Shown: piece by piece, positions 26,968 to 34,224 of the stretch
Layout of the letters: each line of letters opens with the position of its first letter
How positions within the stretch are numbered: the stretch's first letter is position 1
NCBI RefSeq assembly: GCF_904424705.1
Contig: NZ_CAJGBF010000008.1
Location: 62,001 to 126,000 of the forward strand
Length of the DNA: 64,000 bases
Direction: 5' to 3'
DNA from: Rossellomorea arthrocnemi
Lineage (GTDB): Bacteria; Bacillota; Bacilli; Bacillales; Bacillaceae_B
The notes under the pieces: model-generated
What the model saw: only the letters and a program-made list of their open reading frames with translations
What the model was told of the DNA's origin: nothing
The model's database searches: none
Translations under genes and position numbers: made by a program

Positions 26968-27423
26968 CTATAAGTGATCACGTCCCCCTCTTTCGATTGC
27001 TCTGCCAACAGCCAAAGTTAGTTCCTTTGTAAGGTCGACAACCATTTTATCGAATGTATTTTGAAGGAGCTTTGCCAGTGGACTGGTTGATTCAATCGTT
27101 AAGCTTCCCGTCATTCTTGTAACGACTGTACTTACTTCTTCAGCTTTGAAGAAGCCTGAACCAATGAATCTTTGGTTAATTCCCTTTAATGTAAACTTCA
27201 CTTCTGATGGTTCATTCCAGTTTGTAATCTTCACGTTCACATGAATCTTTTTTGTCACCATCCCATAGTGGACGGCAAATTTCCATGCTGAATGACGATC
27301 GGAAAAAATAATATGCTCCTTGTACCCGGGAACAAGTGGAGCCCAAGCATTCATATCACGAATAAACGTCCATACCTTTGGTCGCGGTGCATGGACATTC
27401 ACATAATGGAATCCACTTCCCAT
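26968..27423 (-). CDS. SRPBCC / CoxG-like protein
   Basis: The 151-residue protein shows the START/Bet v1-like pattern: HYVNVHAPRPKVWTFIRDMNAWAPLVPGYKEHI at the N terminus, alternating beta strands (KFAVHYGMVTKKIHVNVKITNW) and the long C-terminal helix LLQNTFDKMVVDLTKELTLAVGRAIE. It resembles CoxG-type carbon monoxide dehydrogenase subunit G proteins but no CO dehydrogenase genes are near, so it is more likely a general lipid- or ligand-binding protein. The function is unknown. The 143 bases upstream show nothing notable. Confidence 0.75.
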   Translation of the reverse strand: MGSGFHYVNVHAPRPKVWTFIRDMNAWAPLVPGYKEHIIFSDRHSAWKFAVHYGMVTKKIHVNVKITNWNEPSEVKFTLKGINQRFIGSGFFKAEEVSTVVTRMTGSLTIESTSPLAKLLQNTFDKMVVDLTKELTLAVGRAIERGGRDHL

Positions 27424-27571
27424 TAAATTTCCTCCTCACTTAATTAGATCGTTTCTCATCCATCCTTTTCATGCCTTCGTCCGGGACTCGGTGAATAGTA
27501 TGAATAGAATTGGAGCATTATGACAAATGAAAGTAATTAAGAGGCCATGACGAATCAAAGCCTCTTTGTTG

Positions 27572-28360
27572 TTATATAATGTTCGTGACAATCGGGATTA
27601 TTTCGTGAAGTTCTTTCACTTCATAATCCGGGACTACCTTTTGAGGTGTTTGATGCCGCCTGTTAATCCAAATCGTTTTGATGCCTACATTCGAAGCACC
27701 CAGGATGTCTGTATTTAAGTTATCTCCAATCATGATGACTTCTTCCTTCTGAAGCTGCAGCCTCTCTAATGCATGATGGAACATCGCTGGATCCGGCTTT
27801 CCTTTACCGATATTCCCTGAGATGATGATTTCTTGAAAGTAAGGGAGGAGTTCTGGGGTTTTATCAAGCTTTGTATTCTGTAAATGTGGAGAGCCGTTCG
27901 TTAATAACAACAGCAGGTAGTCCCCTTCCACTTCATTTAACACTCGAAAAGTATCCTCATATACATAAGGTCTATCTTTTCGTTCCTGCCGAAATTTCTC
28001 GGACAATTCTTCACCCAGTACGGGATCCGTTATCCCTAAAGAATGTAAGCCCATGGTCCAAGCTTTTTTGCGGTATTCCGGAACAATTTCTTTCATTTTC
28101 AGGAAGTTCTCATCATGTTCATCCAGGAATTCCCCCCATAGCCCTTCAAAGGGATTGATTCCGATATTCTGGGTAAATTCATATGTATCATAGGCAGCAT
28201 AAAGCTCCCTTGCAGCTTTCCGGACACTTAACTCAAGTACTTGAGGATCTGTTCCTGCCTTCGTATATGCGTATTGGCATGTTGCTCTGAAGGCTTCTTC
28301 AATGCTTTTGGAATCCCATAACAGTGTGTCATCTAAATCAAACATGATGGCTTTGATCAC
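27572..28360 (-). CDS. HAD hydrolase, YjjG/YfnB type (pyrimidine nucleotidase-like)
   Basis: The 262-residue HAD subfamily IA phosphatase has motif I FDLDDTLLW, motif II LLTNGSP, motif III GKPDPAMF and motif IV MIGDNLNTDILGA, with a helical C1 cap. It matches the YjjG/YfnB group of noncanonical pyrimidine 5'-nucleotidases. The GTG at 28360 is preferred since GGGAGAG lies six bases upstream; longer in-frame starts exist. It is monocistronic; a weak hairpin (27541-27570) follows. Confidence 0.8.
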   Translation of the reverse strand: MIKAIMFDLDDTLLWDSKSIEEAFRATCQYAYTKAGTDPQVLELSVRKAARELYAAYDTYEFTQNIGINPFEGLWGEFLDEHDENFLKMKEIVPEYRKKAWTMGLHSLGITDPVLGEELSEKFRQERKDRPYVYEDTFRVLNEVEGDYLLLLLTNGSPHLQNTKLDKTPELLPYFQEIIISGNIGKGKPDPAMFHHALERLQLQKEEVIMIGDNLNTDILGASNVGIKTIWINRRHQTPQKVVPDYEVKELHEIIPIVTNII

Positions 28361-28512
28361 TTTCATCTCTCCCTTTACAGTATTCAACTTATAGTTTAGA
28401 TTACTAGCTACATGAGAATTAGTAAACCGGCAGAATAAATTAATTTCTCATGTTATTTTTAACACAATTAGGGAATATAACTAAAAACAGCGTTTAACGA
28501 GGTGAAATCGAT

Positions 28513-28806
28513 ATGTGGATTGTGTATGCAAGTATTGCCTTATTCGTCATTGCCCTGATTATGTTGGGAGCAGCATTAATAAAGACAATCAAAACAACCC
28601 GTCCAATTATGAATGAAATGAATCAAACAGCTGCCAACATTCAATCGAGGATGGATAAAATCTCTTCAGAAGCAACTCAACTGCAAGTAACCCAAGGAGA
28701 GATCCAAGGGGATATCGAATATAAAAAGTCCACCATCACGGGCACCATTCAGGAAGTAAAGCGTACTCCGGATGTTCTAAAAGGATTTGTCAAAAGCATG
28801 AAGTAG
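28513..28806 (+). CDS. small membrane-anchored coiled-coil protein (DUF948-like)
   Basis: The 97-residue protein has one N-terminal transmembrane helix (WIVYASIALFVIALIMLGAAL) followed by a polar helical region (residues 30-85) that looks coiled-coil and a basic C-terminal end. This is the pattern of DUF948/YtxG-type general-stress proteins. GAGGTG lies just upstream. A strong terminator follows. It is probably a monotopic membrane protein facing the cytoplasm. The role is unknown. Confidence 0.7.
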   Translation: MWIVYASIALFVIALIMLGAALIKTIKTTRPIMNEMNQTAANIQSRMDKISSEATQLQVTQGEIQGDIEYKKSTITGTIQEVKRTPDVLKGFVKSMK

Positions 28807-28816
28807 TAATACCATG

Positions 28817-28845
28817 GCACCTTGCTTTTGGCAGGGTGCTTTTTC
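28817..28845 (+). terminator. terminator of DUF948-like gene
   Basis: GCACCTTGC and GCAGGGTGC pair with a short loop and are followed by TTTTTC. Confidence 0.85.
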
Positions 28846-28959
28846 ATTCCCGAATATCAGTTTACATAATGATATTATAGTCTCTTTATTTCTCTTTCCT
28901 TCCTCCCCCTTCTATATCTATGATACAATCAACTAAATCCAATACGAGGAGGAGGCGCT

Positions 28960-29610
28960 ATGAAAAAATGGGCTTTTGTTTCAGACTTCGATGGAACCAT
29001 TTCTAAGAAAGACTTCTATCATCTCGTCATGGAGAAATACTTTAAAGAAGGACAAGCCTTGTTTAAAAAGTGGAAGGCCGGCGAAATGAACGACATCGAT
29101 TTCTTGCGAACAGTCTTTTCATCTATACATCAAGATGAAACTCAAATCATTGAGGATATCCATTCACTCAAAATCGATGACCACGTTACTTCCTTCATCC
29201 ATAAAGTTCAGGAACAAGGAGGAAGGTTCTATATCCTCAGCGCAGGAACAGATTACTATATCCATCATATTCTTCAACAACACGGAATCACAAATGTTAA
29301 AGTGTATTCTAATGAAGGCTTTTATAAAGAAAAGAATGTACATATGAATATCGACCCCGAGCACCCTCATTACTCGGGACGCTATGGCATCGATAAGTTC
29401 AAAGTGATCGCTGATTTAAAAGAAGAGTATGAGACAATTTATTTTGCTGGAGATAGCGAGCCGGATAGCCACCCTGCTGAAGTGGCGGATGTCACCTTTG
29501 CCATGAAAGCACTACAGAGCATTCTCAAGGAACGCAGTACTCCTTTTATTGAAGTAGATGATTTTCATGACATCGACCGTTACTTAACTGATAAAGGTGT
29601 ATTGAAATAA
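28960..29610 (+). CDS. HAD-IB phosphatase (MtnX-like)
   Basis: The 216-residue enzyme has motif I SDFDGTISKKDFY, motif II ILSAGTDYYI, a conserved Lys in GIDKFKVI and motif IV YFAGDSEPDSHPAEVADVTFA. Together with HAD-IB length these resemble MtnX, the methionine-salvage 2-hydroxy-3-keto-5-methylthiopentenyl-1-phosphate phosphatase. No other mtn gene is nearby, so a different small phosphate substrate is possible. GAGGAGGAGG lies directly upstream of the start. Confidence 0.78.
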   Translation: MKKWAFVSDFDGTISKKDFYHLVMEKYFKEGQALFKKWKAGEMNDIDFLRTVFSSIHQDETQIIEDIHSLKIDDHVTSFIHKVQEQGGRFYILSAGTDYYIHHILQQHGITNVKVYSNEGFYKEKNVHMNIDPEHPHYSGRYGIDKFKVIADLKEEYETIYFAGDSEPDSHPAEVADVTFAMKALQSILKERSTPFIEVDDFHDIDRYLTDKGVLK

Positions 29611-29616
29611 ATCCCT

Positions 29617-29645
29617 TTGCACATTTAAGTCATGCATGATACACT
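29617..29645 (+). promoter_or_regulatory. promoter of candidate ncRNA
   Basis: TTGCAC (29617-29622) and TACACT (29640-29645) are separated by 17 bases, just downstream of the phosphatase gene and upstream of a structured non-coding region. Confidence 0.4.
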
Positions 29646-29651
29646 TATTTT

Positions 29652-29762
29652 GCCTCTCCCGAACATTCGCTTGTTGCGGGACACTTAACCATGTACGGAC
29701 GGGAGGGGCCACGATACATAAACATAAGACCGAATTCCTGATACGGGGATTCGGTTTTTTTT
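29652..29762 (+). ncRNA. candidate structured small RNA with terminator
   Basis: About 110 non-coding bases run from a plausible promoter to a strong terminator (ACCGAAT/ATTCGGT stem with eight T residues at 29729-29762). Inside are complementary segments CCTCTCCCG and CGGGAGGGG and a nested CCCGAACA/TTGTTGCGGG hairpin, which are mutually exclusive and could switch. I do not recognise an Rfam family. It could also be an extended 3' UTR of the phosphatase mRNA. Confidence 0.4.
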
Positions 29763-29774
29763 ATGTTATGTAAA

Positions 29775-30008
29775 AAGAAAAAGCCAGCCCCCTATTGGGA
29801 ACTGACTTGAGATACTAATATAAGCAGCCACATTTGCCGTAATTTGATATAAGAAAGTTTTAAACCACCACTCCTCAAAGTGGGTGTTTGCAGAAGGTTT
29901 CCTGTCGTCCTCAAATCGTGGAGGCTTGACATTCCAACTTCGATGTAAAACTCCCTATTACAGTTTAAAGGTTAAAACTTCGTTATGATTACGTACAACG
30001 CAGCCTGT
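29775..30008 (-). ncRNA. non-coding RNA gene, candidate 6S RNA
   Basis: On the minus strand a sigma-A promoter is followed by about 230 bases without a convincing ORF and then a terminator (AGTCAGTTCCC/GGGGGCTGGCT with T-runs). The transcript can close on itself: CGTAAT with ATTACG and GAAGTTTTAACC with GGTTTAAAACTTTC, leaving a large internal bubble. AGTTTTACATCGAA resembles the region of Bacillus 6S-1 RNA copied into pRNA, and AAGCCT followed by GGACGACA recalls E. coli 6S. The 6S call is by eye only. Confidence 0.5.
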
Positions 30009-30014
30009 ATTAGT

Positions 30015-30043
30015 ATGATACAACATCATATGAATTATTTCAA
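30015..30043 (-). promoter_or_regulatory. strong sigma-A promoter of ncRNA
   Basis: TTGAAA (30043-30038), a 17-base spacer and TATCAT (30020-30015) lie between ppiB and the ncRNA, both on the minus strand, and predict a start near 30008. Confidence 0.6.
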
Positions 30044-30091
30044 CTATTGTTTTTCACCAATAATATTGGTGAAAGGTCCGTCCCTCTTGCT

Positions 30092-30529
30092 TTATGCGTC
30101 GTATACTTCCATTTTTTCCATAACATCGCCGTTTTTCATTGATTTAGCGATGTCAATTCCTGAAGTCACTTTCCCAAAAACGGTATGAACGCCATTTAGG
30201 TGGGGCTGTGGCTCATGTACAATAAAGAATTGGCTGCCTCCTGTATCTTTACCCGCATGTGCCATTGATAATGATCCTTCCTCATGCTTATGTGGATTTC
30301 CTTCGGTTTCACATTTGATTGTGTAACCAGGTCCTCCCATTCCATTTCCATTAGGGCACCCGCCTTGGCTTACGAAACCAGGGATGACACGGTGAAAGCT
30401 TAAACCGTTGTAGAATCCTTCGTTTGCTAATTTTTCAAAGTTTGCTACTGTTCCAGGTGCTTCATTCGGAAATAAATCAAATTCAATTTTTTCACCTGTT
30501 TGAAATTGTATGTATCCTTTTTTCGCCAT
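30092..30529 (-). CDS. ppiB: cyclophilin-type peptidyl-prolyl isomerase PpiB
   Basis: The 145-residue cytosolic protein is a complete cyclophilin that speeds prolyl cis-trans isomerisation. Active-site segments are [35 protein letters not shown] and [12 protein letters not shown]. The length equals Bacillus subtilis PpiB. AAAAGGAGC lies upstream of the start at 30529. It is monocistronic, and the downstream ncRNA has its own promoter. Confidence 0.95.
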   Translation of the reverse strand: MAKKGYIQFQTGEKIEFDLFPNEAPGTVANFEKLANEGFYNGLSFHRVIPGFVSQGGCPNGNGMGGPGYTIKCETEGNPHKHEEGSLSMAHAGKDTGGSQFFIVHEPQPHLNGVHTVFGKVTSGIDIAKSMKNGDVMEKMEVYDA

Positions 30530-30732
30530 TTATAACAGCTCCTTTTTAATATAGGTCAATCAATATAATATCACTGAAAAATTCGTATGTCACTTTAAAG
30601 GCTATAATTTCACTTGGTATTTAGTACGACTTCCGACTCTTGCAAAAAGATATCCATACAGGTTGTCATGAAATCCCCCAATACTGGAATAAGCTTTATA
30701 GAAGTCATTTTTCATTATAGGGAGTGAATGAC

Positions 30733-31029
30733 ATGATTGAAAACTTATTAAACGGAATTTCCATCGATCCACAAGTCACGGTACTCGTTCCTGTACTATG
30801 GGTGCTAGGGTATGCATTAAAAAGAACACCACATATTCCGGATTGGTTGATTATTTGGATTTTATTATTGGTGGGGGTAGGAGCAAGCGGTTGGACCCTT
30901 GGGTTTGATTTTAACGGGATTGCAAATGGATTCATCGCTACAGGTGCTGCCATCACCACTCATCAATCTGTGAAACAGACGTTTTTTGCCCGGGTGAATG
31001 ATCGTAATAAAAGAGATAAAAAGAAATAG
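30733..31029 (+). CDS. phage-type holin-like membrane protein (orphan)
   Basis: The 98-residue protein has a short amphipathic N terminus, two or three hydrophobic segments (VLVPVLWVLGYAL, WLIIWILLLVGVGASGWTLG, GIANGFIATGAAITTH) and a strongly basic C-terminal tail (NDRNKRDKKK), the pattern of Hol44-type (holin superfamily V) phage holins. ATG 30733 is chosen, with GGGAGTG six bases upstream. No endolysin, portal or tail gene is close, so it is a solitary or domesticated copy. Confidence 0.65.
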   Translation: MIENLLNGISIDPQVTVLVPVLWVLGYALKRTPHIPDWLIIWILLLVGVGASGWTLGFDFNGIANGFIATGAAITTHQSVKQTFFARVNDRNKRDKKK

Positions 31030-31039
31030 ACAAAGGGAC

Positions 31040-31087
31040 GGACTGGTCTCGATAAGCTGCTCACAGCTTCCTGGACCAGTCCTGTTT
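31040..31087 (+). terminator. terminator of holin-like gene
   Basis: GACTGGTC and GACCAGTC arms enclose a second stem AAGCTG/CAGCTT, followed by TGTTTATT. The GGGACGGAC core is shared with other terminators in the window. Confidence 0.65.
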
Positions 31088-31095
31088 ATTATTCC

Positions 31096-31617
31096 CTATT
31101 TTGTCAGCACTTCAATAAATTCTCTCATATAATCGGGCAGATCAGGCGGTCTGCGACTTGATACGATGTGGCCATCTGTAACGACAGGCTCATTCACCCA
31201 TGTAGCTCCTGCATTTTCCATGTCATCCTTTATCCCAGGTGTGCTGGTGACTTTGACCCCTTGTAGGATCTTGGCTGATATCAATACCCAGCCCGCGTGG
31301 CAAATTTGGCCGATCGGTTTCTTTCGTTCGTCCATCGATTGGACCATGGCAATAACTTCTTCATAACGACGAAGTTTATCTGGAGACCAGCCTCCTGGAA
31401 CCAATATGGCGTCATAATCTTTTGGGTCGATATCTTTAAAGGCAAACTCAGAAACTATCGGCACCCCATATTTTCCGATATATTCCTCATCGGCATTCTC
31501 GCCGACAATATGTACGGTTGCCCCTTCTTCCCGTAAACGCAGGACCGGGTACCATAGCTCAAGATCTTCGAAATCGTTACTGACTAATTGAATGATTTTC
31601 TTACCTACTAATTTCAA
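31096..31617 (-). CDS. DJ-1/PfpI family protein (YraA-like)
   Basis: The 173-residue class I glutamine-amidotransferase-fold protein has DFEDLELWYPVLRLREEG, an active-site Glu region, the nucleophile elbow GQICHAGWVLISA with its Cys near residue 104, and SSRRPPDLPDYMREF at the end. It is close to Bacillus YraA, a general-stress protein with proposed chaperone, protease or glyoxal-repair roles. It is monocistronic. Confidence 0.85.
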   Translation of the reverse strand: MKLVGKKIIQLVSNDFEDLELWYPVLRLREEGATVHIVGENADEEYIGKYGVPIVSEFAFKDIDPKDYDAILVPGGWSPDKLRRYEEVIAMVQSMDERKKPIGQICHAGWVLISAKILQGVKVTSTPGIKDDMENAGATWVNEPVVTDGHIVSSRRPPDLPDYMREFIEVLTK

Positions 31618-31681
31618 TAGTATCCCTCCTCACTTCTACTACTATTGTCTAAGTTACAAGAAGATATTGCAAACGATAACC

Positions 31682-31819
31682 TTAATTATAGGGGCTATAC
31701 TTCTTAATTGCTTTAATGATCGTTTTGGTTTGGACATATGAGACAAGGAAGGCTACTACGGTCATGACTGAACCAAACATGTATATCACTTTAATGAGTT
31801 TATTACTTTTTCTCTTCAC
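31682..31819 (-). CDS. small single-pass membrane protein
   Basis: A 45-residue frame begins with GTG at 31819 after AGGGTGAATGTG and has a basic N terminus (KRKSNKLIK), one transmembrane helix (VIYMFGSVMTVVAFLVSYV) and a basic tail ending KKYSPYN. The positive-inside pattern and hydrophobic core look genuine. In-frame GTG codons upstream could extend it by a few to about 12 residues. It overlaps a less likely plus-strand frame. No family is recognised. Confidence 0.5.
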   Translation of the reverse strand: MKRKSNKLIKVIYMFGSVMTVVAFLVSYVQTKTIIKAIKKYSPYN

Positions 31820-31970
31820 CACATTCACCCTATCTTCAGAAAAATGTACAATCACCCCCTATTATTCCCATTTAAGAGAGAAGTATGAATCACAGATGGG
31901 TGACCTCCCCCATCATATTTAGTCGCATCACTGCATATGTTGATAGTACTTTTTCTAAAGGGGTGTGTTG

Positions 31971-32102
31971 ATGTACAATCCTTTCTATTCACGATATCCT
32001 CAAATGAGAAGTGATGCTGGTACCTTTCCTTTCTGTTCCCAAACAAATGACCCTGCCCTCCTCTTTATTGCTGAAGCATACGATAATACCCAAATGAAAT
32101 AA
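31971..32102 (+). CDS. short hypothetical protein
   Basis: A 43-residue frame starts at 31971 with AAAGGGGTG five bases upstream, a strong ribosome binding site. The peptide (MYNPFYSRYPQMRSD... FIAEAYDNTQMK) is Tyr-, Pro- and Asn-rich at the start, like some small sporulation or coat-associated proteins, but this is only a resemblance. It lies just upstream of the repeat element at 32145. Confidence 0.45.
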   Translation: MYNPFYSRYPQMRSDAGTFPFCSQTNDPALLFIAEAYDNTQMK

Positions 32103-32144
32103 ATACCGTTAACTTGGAATCATATAGGGGGAAATGGGTCATAT

Positions 32145-32391
32145 AGCGAAAGGGCTTTGACCAGGGGCGACAAGCATAAGACGAGTCTCCCGGAAAGGCG
32201 TTTTTTGCCTTTTGGTAGGCTTGACTTATGACTTCGAGCCCCTAAGCCCTTTAGCTGGACAGCTTGGGGACACGAGAAGGCTCGCCTTCTGCCCGTGGAA
32301 AGCGAAGTCTTGTTCGGAACCGGGCAGCGGTGTAACACGTAATCTCATTGTTCGTCTTTAGAATGGATAGATTTAGTTATGTCCCAGCCTC
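32145..32391. repeat. dispersed composite structured repeat, copy A
   Basis: The element opens with GCGAAAGGGCTTTGACC and ends with ATGTCCCAGCC. The first half (to about 32262) is a long broken hairpin with AAGGGCTT/AAGCCCTT, GGGGCGA/TCGAGCCCC and CATAAG/CTTATG arms, homologous to the 125-bp units at 23006. The second half carries GAAGGC/GCCTTC and TGCCCG/CGGGCA hairpins. It ends seven bases from the ykwC stop codon. Copy B is at 48163. Confidence 0.85.
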
Positions 32392-32397
32392 TTTACA

Positions 32398-33279
32398 TTA
32401 GTCTTCCAATAATTTAATTAGCGCCTGGGTACCGCTGTTCTCCTCGCCTTTCATAGCCAACTCCTCATATAATGAAAGGGCTAACTGAAGACCCGGAGTC
32501 CTAAGTTCCATATCCTTAGCTGAATCGAGAGCTATCTTAAGGTCTTTGATAAAATGCTTTATATAAAATCCTGGAGCATAATCATGATCAATCATTCGAG
32601 GGACCAGGTTGCTCAGGGACCAGCTGCCTGCTGCCCCGGATGTGATACTCTTCAGGACACTTTCCGGGTTCAACCCGGATTTTTTTGCGTAAAGCAGGGC
32701 TTCAGTAACCCCCATCATATTTGATGCTATAGCAATCTGATTACACATCTTTGTATGTTGACCAGAACCTGCTTTTCCTTGGTAGACTACATTGGAACCC
32801 AGGAGATCCAAGAGTGGCTTGATCACCTCGAACGATTCCTCTTCACCCCCAACCATAATGGAAAGCCTGGCCTCTTTGGCTCCGATATCCCCGCCTGAAA
32901 CAGGAGCATCCAATACGGAAATCCCCTTATCAACGCCTTTTCCATAAATTTCTACAGCTAATTTCGGAGAAGAAGTAGTCATGTCAATGGCAACGGAACC
33001 CTGTTTCATATATTGTAAAATTCCATTTTCCCCAAGATAAATTCCCTCTACATCTGAAGGGTACCCTACGATTGTAATGACCACATCCGAAGCTTCTGCG
33101 ACCTCCCGGGGTGTGTCAGCCCATTTCGCACCTCTTTGTATCAGATCTATCGCCTTCTCTTTTGTACGATTATAGACAACTAAGGGAAAACCGGCACCCA
33201 GGATATGAGCAGCCATGCTTTTCCCCATTACACCTGTACCAATAAAACCGATGACAAGTTGTTTCGTTAATTTCTTCAT
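32398..33279 (-). CDS. ykwC: NAD(P)-dependent beta-hydroxyacid dehydrogenase YkwC
   Basis: The 293-residue enzyme belongs to the 3-hydroxyisobutyrate/6-phosphogluconate dehydrogenase-like family. The N-terminal cofactor motif is GFIGTGVMGKSMAAHIL, the substrate motif DAPVSGGDIGAKEARLSIMVGG, and the catalytic Lys lies in GSGQHTKMCNQI; KDLKIALDSA is in the all-helical C domain. The length fits Bacillus YkwC. The ATG at 33279 is chosen since GAGAGG lies nine bases upstream. The substrate is unknown. A dispersed repeat abuts its 3' end. Confidence 0.85.
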   Translation of the reverse strand: MKKLTKQLVIGFIGTGVMGKSMAAHILGAGFPLVVYNRTKEKAIDLIQRGAKWADTPREVAEASDVVITIVGYPSDVEGIYLGENGILQYMKQGSVAIDMTTSSPKLAVEIYGKGVDKGISVLDAPVSGGDIGAKEARLSIMVGGEEESFEVIKPLLDLLGSNVVYQGKAGSGQHTKMCNQIAIASNMMGVTEALLYAKKSGLNPESVLKSITSGAAGSWSLSNLVPRMIDHDYAPGFYIKHFIKDLKIALDSAKDMELRTPGLQLALSLYEELAMKGEENSGTQALIKLLED

Positions 33280-33445
33280 TTTTTTCATCCTCTCTTGAAA
33301 TCATCTAAGTTTATTTTCAACGAGAATGATAACAATGTCCACTCCTGAAGTCCTTTAAAAATGGAGGACCATGTTTAAATTCATGCATGCCGGGAAAACA
33401 AAGAACATAATAAGCTAACGAAATAATCGATTGGAGGAGAAAAGA

Positions 33446-33706
33446 ATGAAAGTAAATAAAACACTGCTTGTCGGTGCCACTGTAACGGCCGGTTCATTAG
33501 GATGGATGCTGTCGTCGAAAGAAAAACGGAATCAGCTTCATAATATGAAAGAGGGATTGGTTACGAAATTTAAAAAAAGAAAGAAAGAAGATTTACCAGT
33601 TGATAAAGGCGGAAATCCAGATCCATCAAATATAGAAGATAATTCCATGGTGAGTGAAGGGGCCATGACATCCGTCCAATACTACAACGAACAGAAACAA
33701 GACTAA
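33446..33706 (+). CDS. small YtxH-like stress protein
   Basis: The 86-residue protein has one N-terminal hydrophobic segment (TLLVGATVTAGSLGWMLSS) followed by a basic helical region (KEKRNQLHNMKEGLVTKFKKRKKED) and a polar C-terminal tail, like YtxH-type general-stress proteins, though shorter. The ATG at 33446 has GGAGGAG seven bases upstream. It is monocistronic with a terminator. The function is unknown. Confidence 0.65.
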   Translation: MKVNKTLLVGATVTAGSLGWMLSSKEKRNQLHNMKEGLVTKFKKRKKEDLPVDKGGNPDPSNIEDNSMVSEGAMTSVQYYNEQKQD

Positions 33707-33708
33707 AA

Positions 33709-33753
33709 AAAAGCTGAATGCGGGGATCCATTTCCCTCGCTTTCAGCTTTTTT
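33709..33753. terminator. bidirectional terminator
   Basis: AAAAAAAGCTGAA(T)GCG and CGC(T)TTCAGCTTTTTT arms enclose GGGGATCCATTTCCCT. It lies between the convergent YtxH-like and DUF202 genes and has T-runs on both strands. Confidence 0.85.
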
Positions 33754-34110
33754 CTAATTTAATGAAAAAAAATATACAGTAACAAATAGGAGTACGATTG
33801 TAGCGACAACTGCCATCATTTTAATGAAGACATCAGCTGATACAAATGTTTGGGTGTTAATATGTTTCCTCGTTCGGTAATAGTTGATCGTCGAGCCTAT
33901 AATGATCGTCAACCCTATGAAAATGGAAACAACACTTATTCCGGCTGCAATCCGATCTTGAATGGGATCCCCCTGGAGTGAATTAAAATGTAAACTAGTT
34001 GTTAAGAAACCAATACCGATGATGGCAATAGCGGTTCGGATCCACGCCAAAAACGTTCGTTCATTCGCCAAATGCTGCTGAATATATTTTGATTCATTGG
34101 TTTCATTCAT
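33754..34110 (-). CDS. DUF202 (YidH-like) membrane protein
   Basis: The 118-residue protein carries the DUF202 signature LANERTFLAWIRTAIAIIGIGF and three hydrophobic helices, the YidH/YidG layout. The ATG at 34110 has AAGGAAGTG eight bases upstream; 27 further in-frame codons have no homology. It sits after the rhodanese-MBL gene on the same strand with about 115 bases between, so it may or may not share that transcript. The function is unknown. Confidence 0.82.
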   Translation of the reverse strand: MNETNESKYIQQHLANERTFLAWIRTAIAIIGIGFLTTSLHFNSLQGDPIQDRIAAGISVVSIFIGLTIIIGSTINYYRTRKHINTQTFVSADVFIKMMAVVATIVLLFVTVYFFSLN

Positions 34111-34224
34111 ACTGAATTCACTTCCTTGGTACTTCCTCATGAAGGCAAACATCCCAATTGTAATGTTTGCCTTTTCGTTCTTGGAGTACATTTTTATGTA
34201 AAGATGTTCAAAGTTTCAGCCTCA

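Noticed and set aside
31716..31922. 68-residue plus-strand frame with a hydrophobic stretch
   Set aside because: It overlaps the better-supported minus-strand small membrane protein at 31682-31819; its hydrophobicity is a by-product of the opposite coding strand.
31852..32046. 64-residue minus-strand frame
   Set aside because: It lies opposite the short gene at 31971, which has a much stronger ribosome binding site, and has no recognisable composition.
33312..33337. Possible Fur box upstream of ykwC (GAGAATGATAACAATG)
   Set aside because: It matches only part of the Fur consensus and the gene has no iron link.
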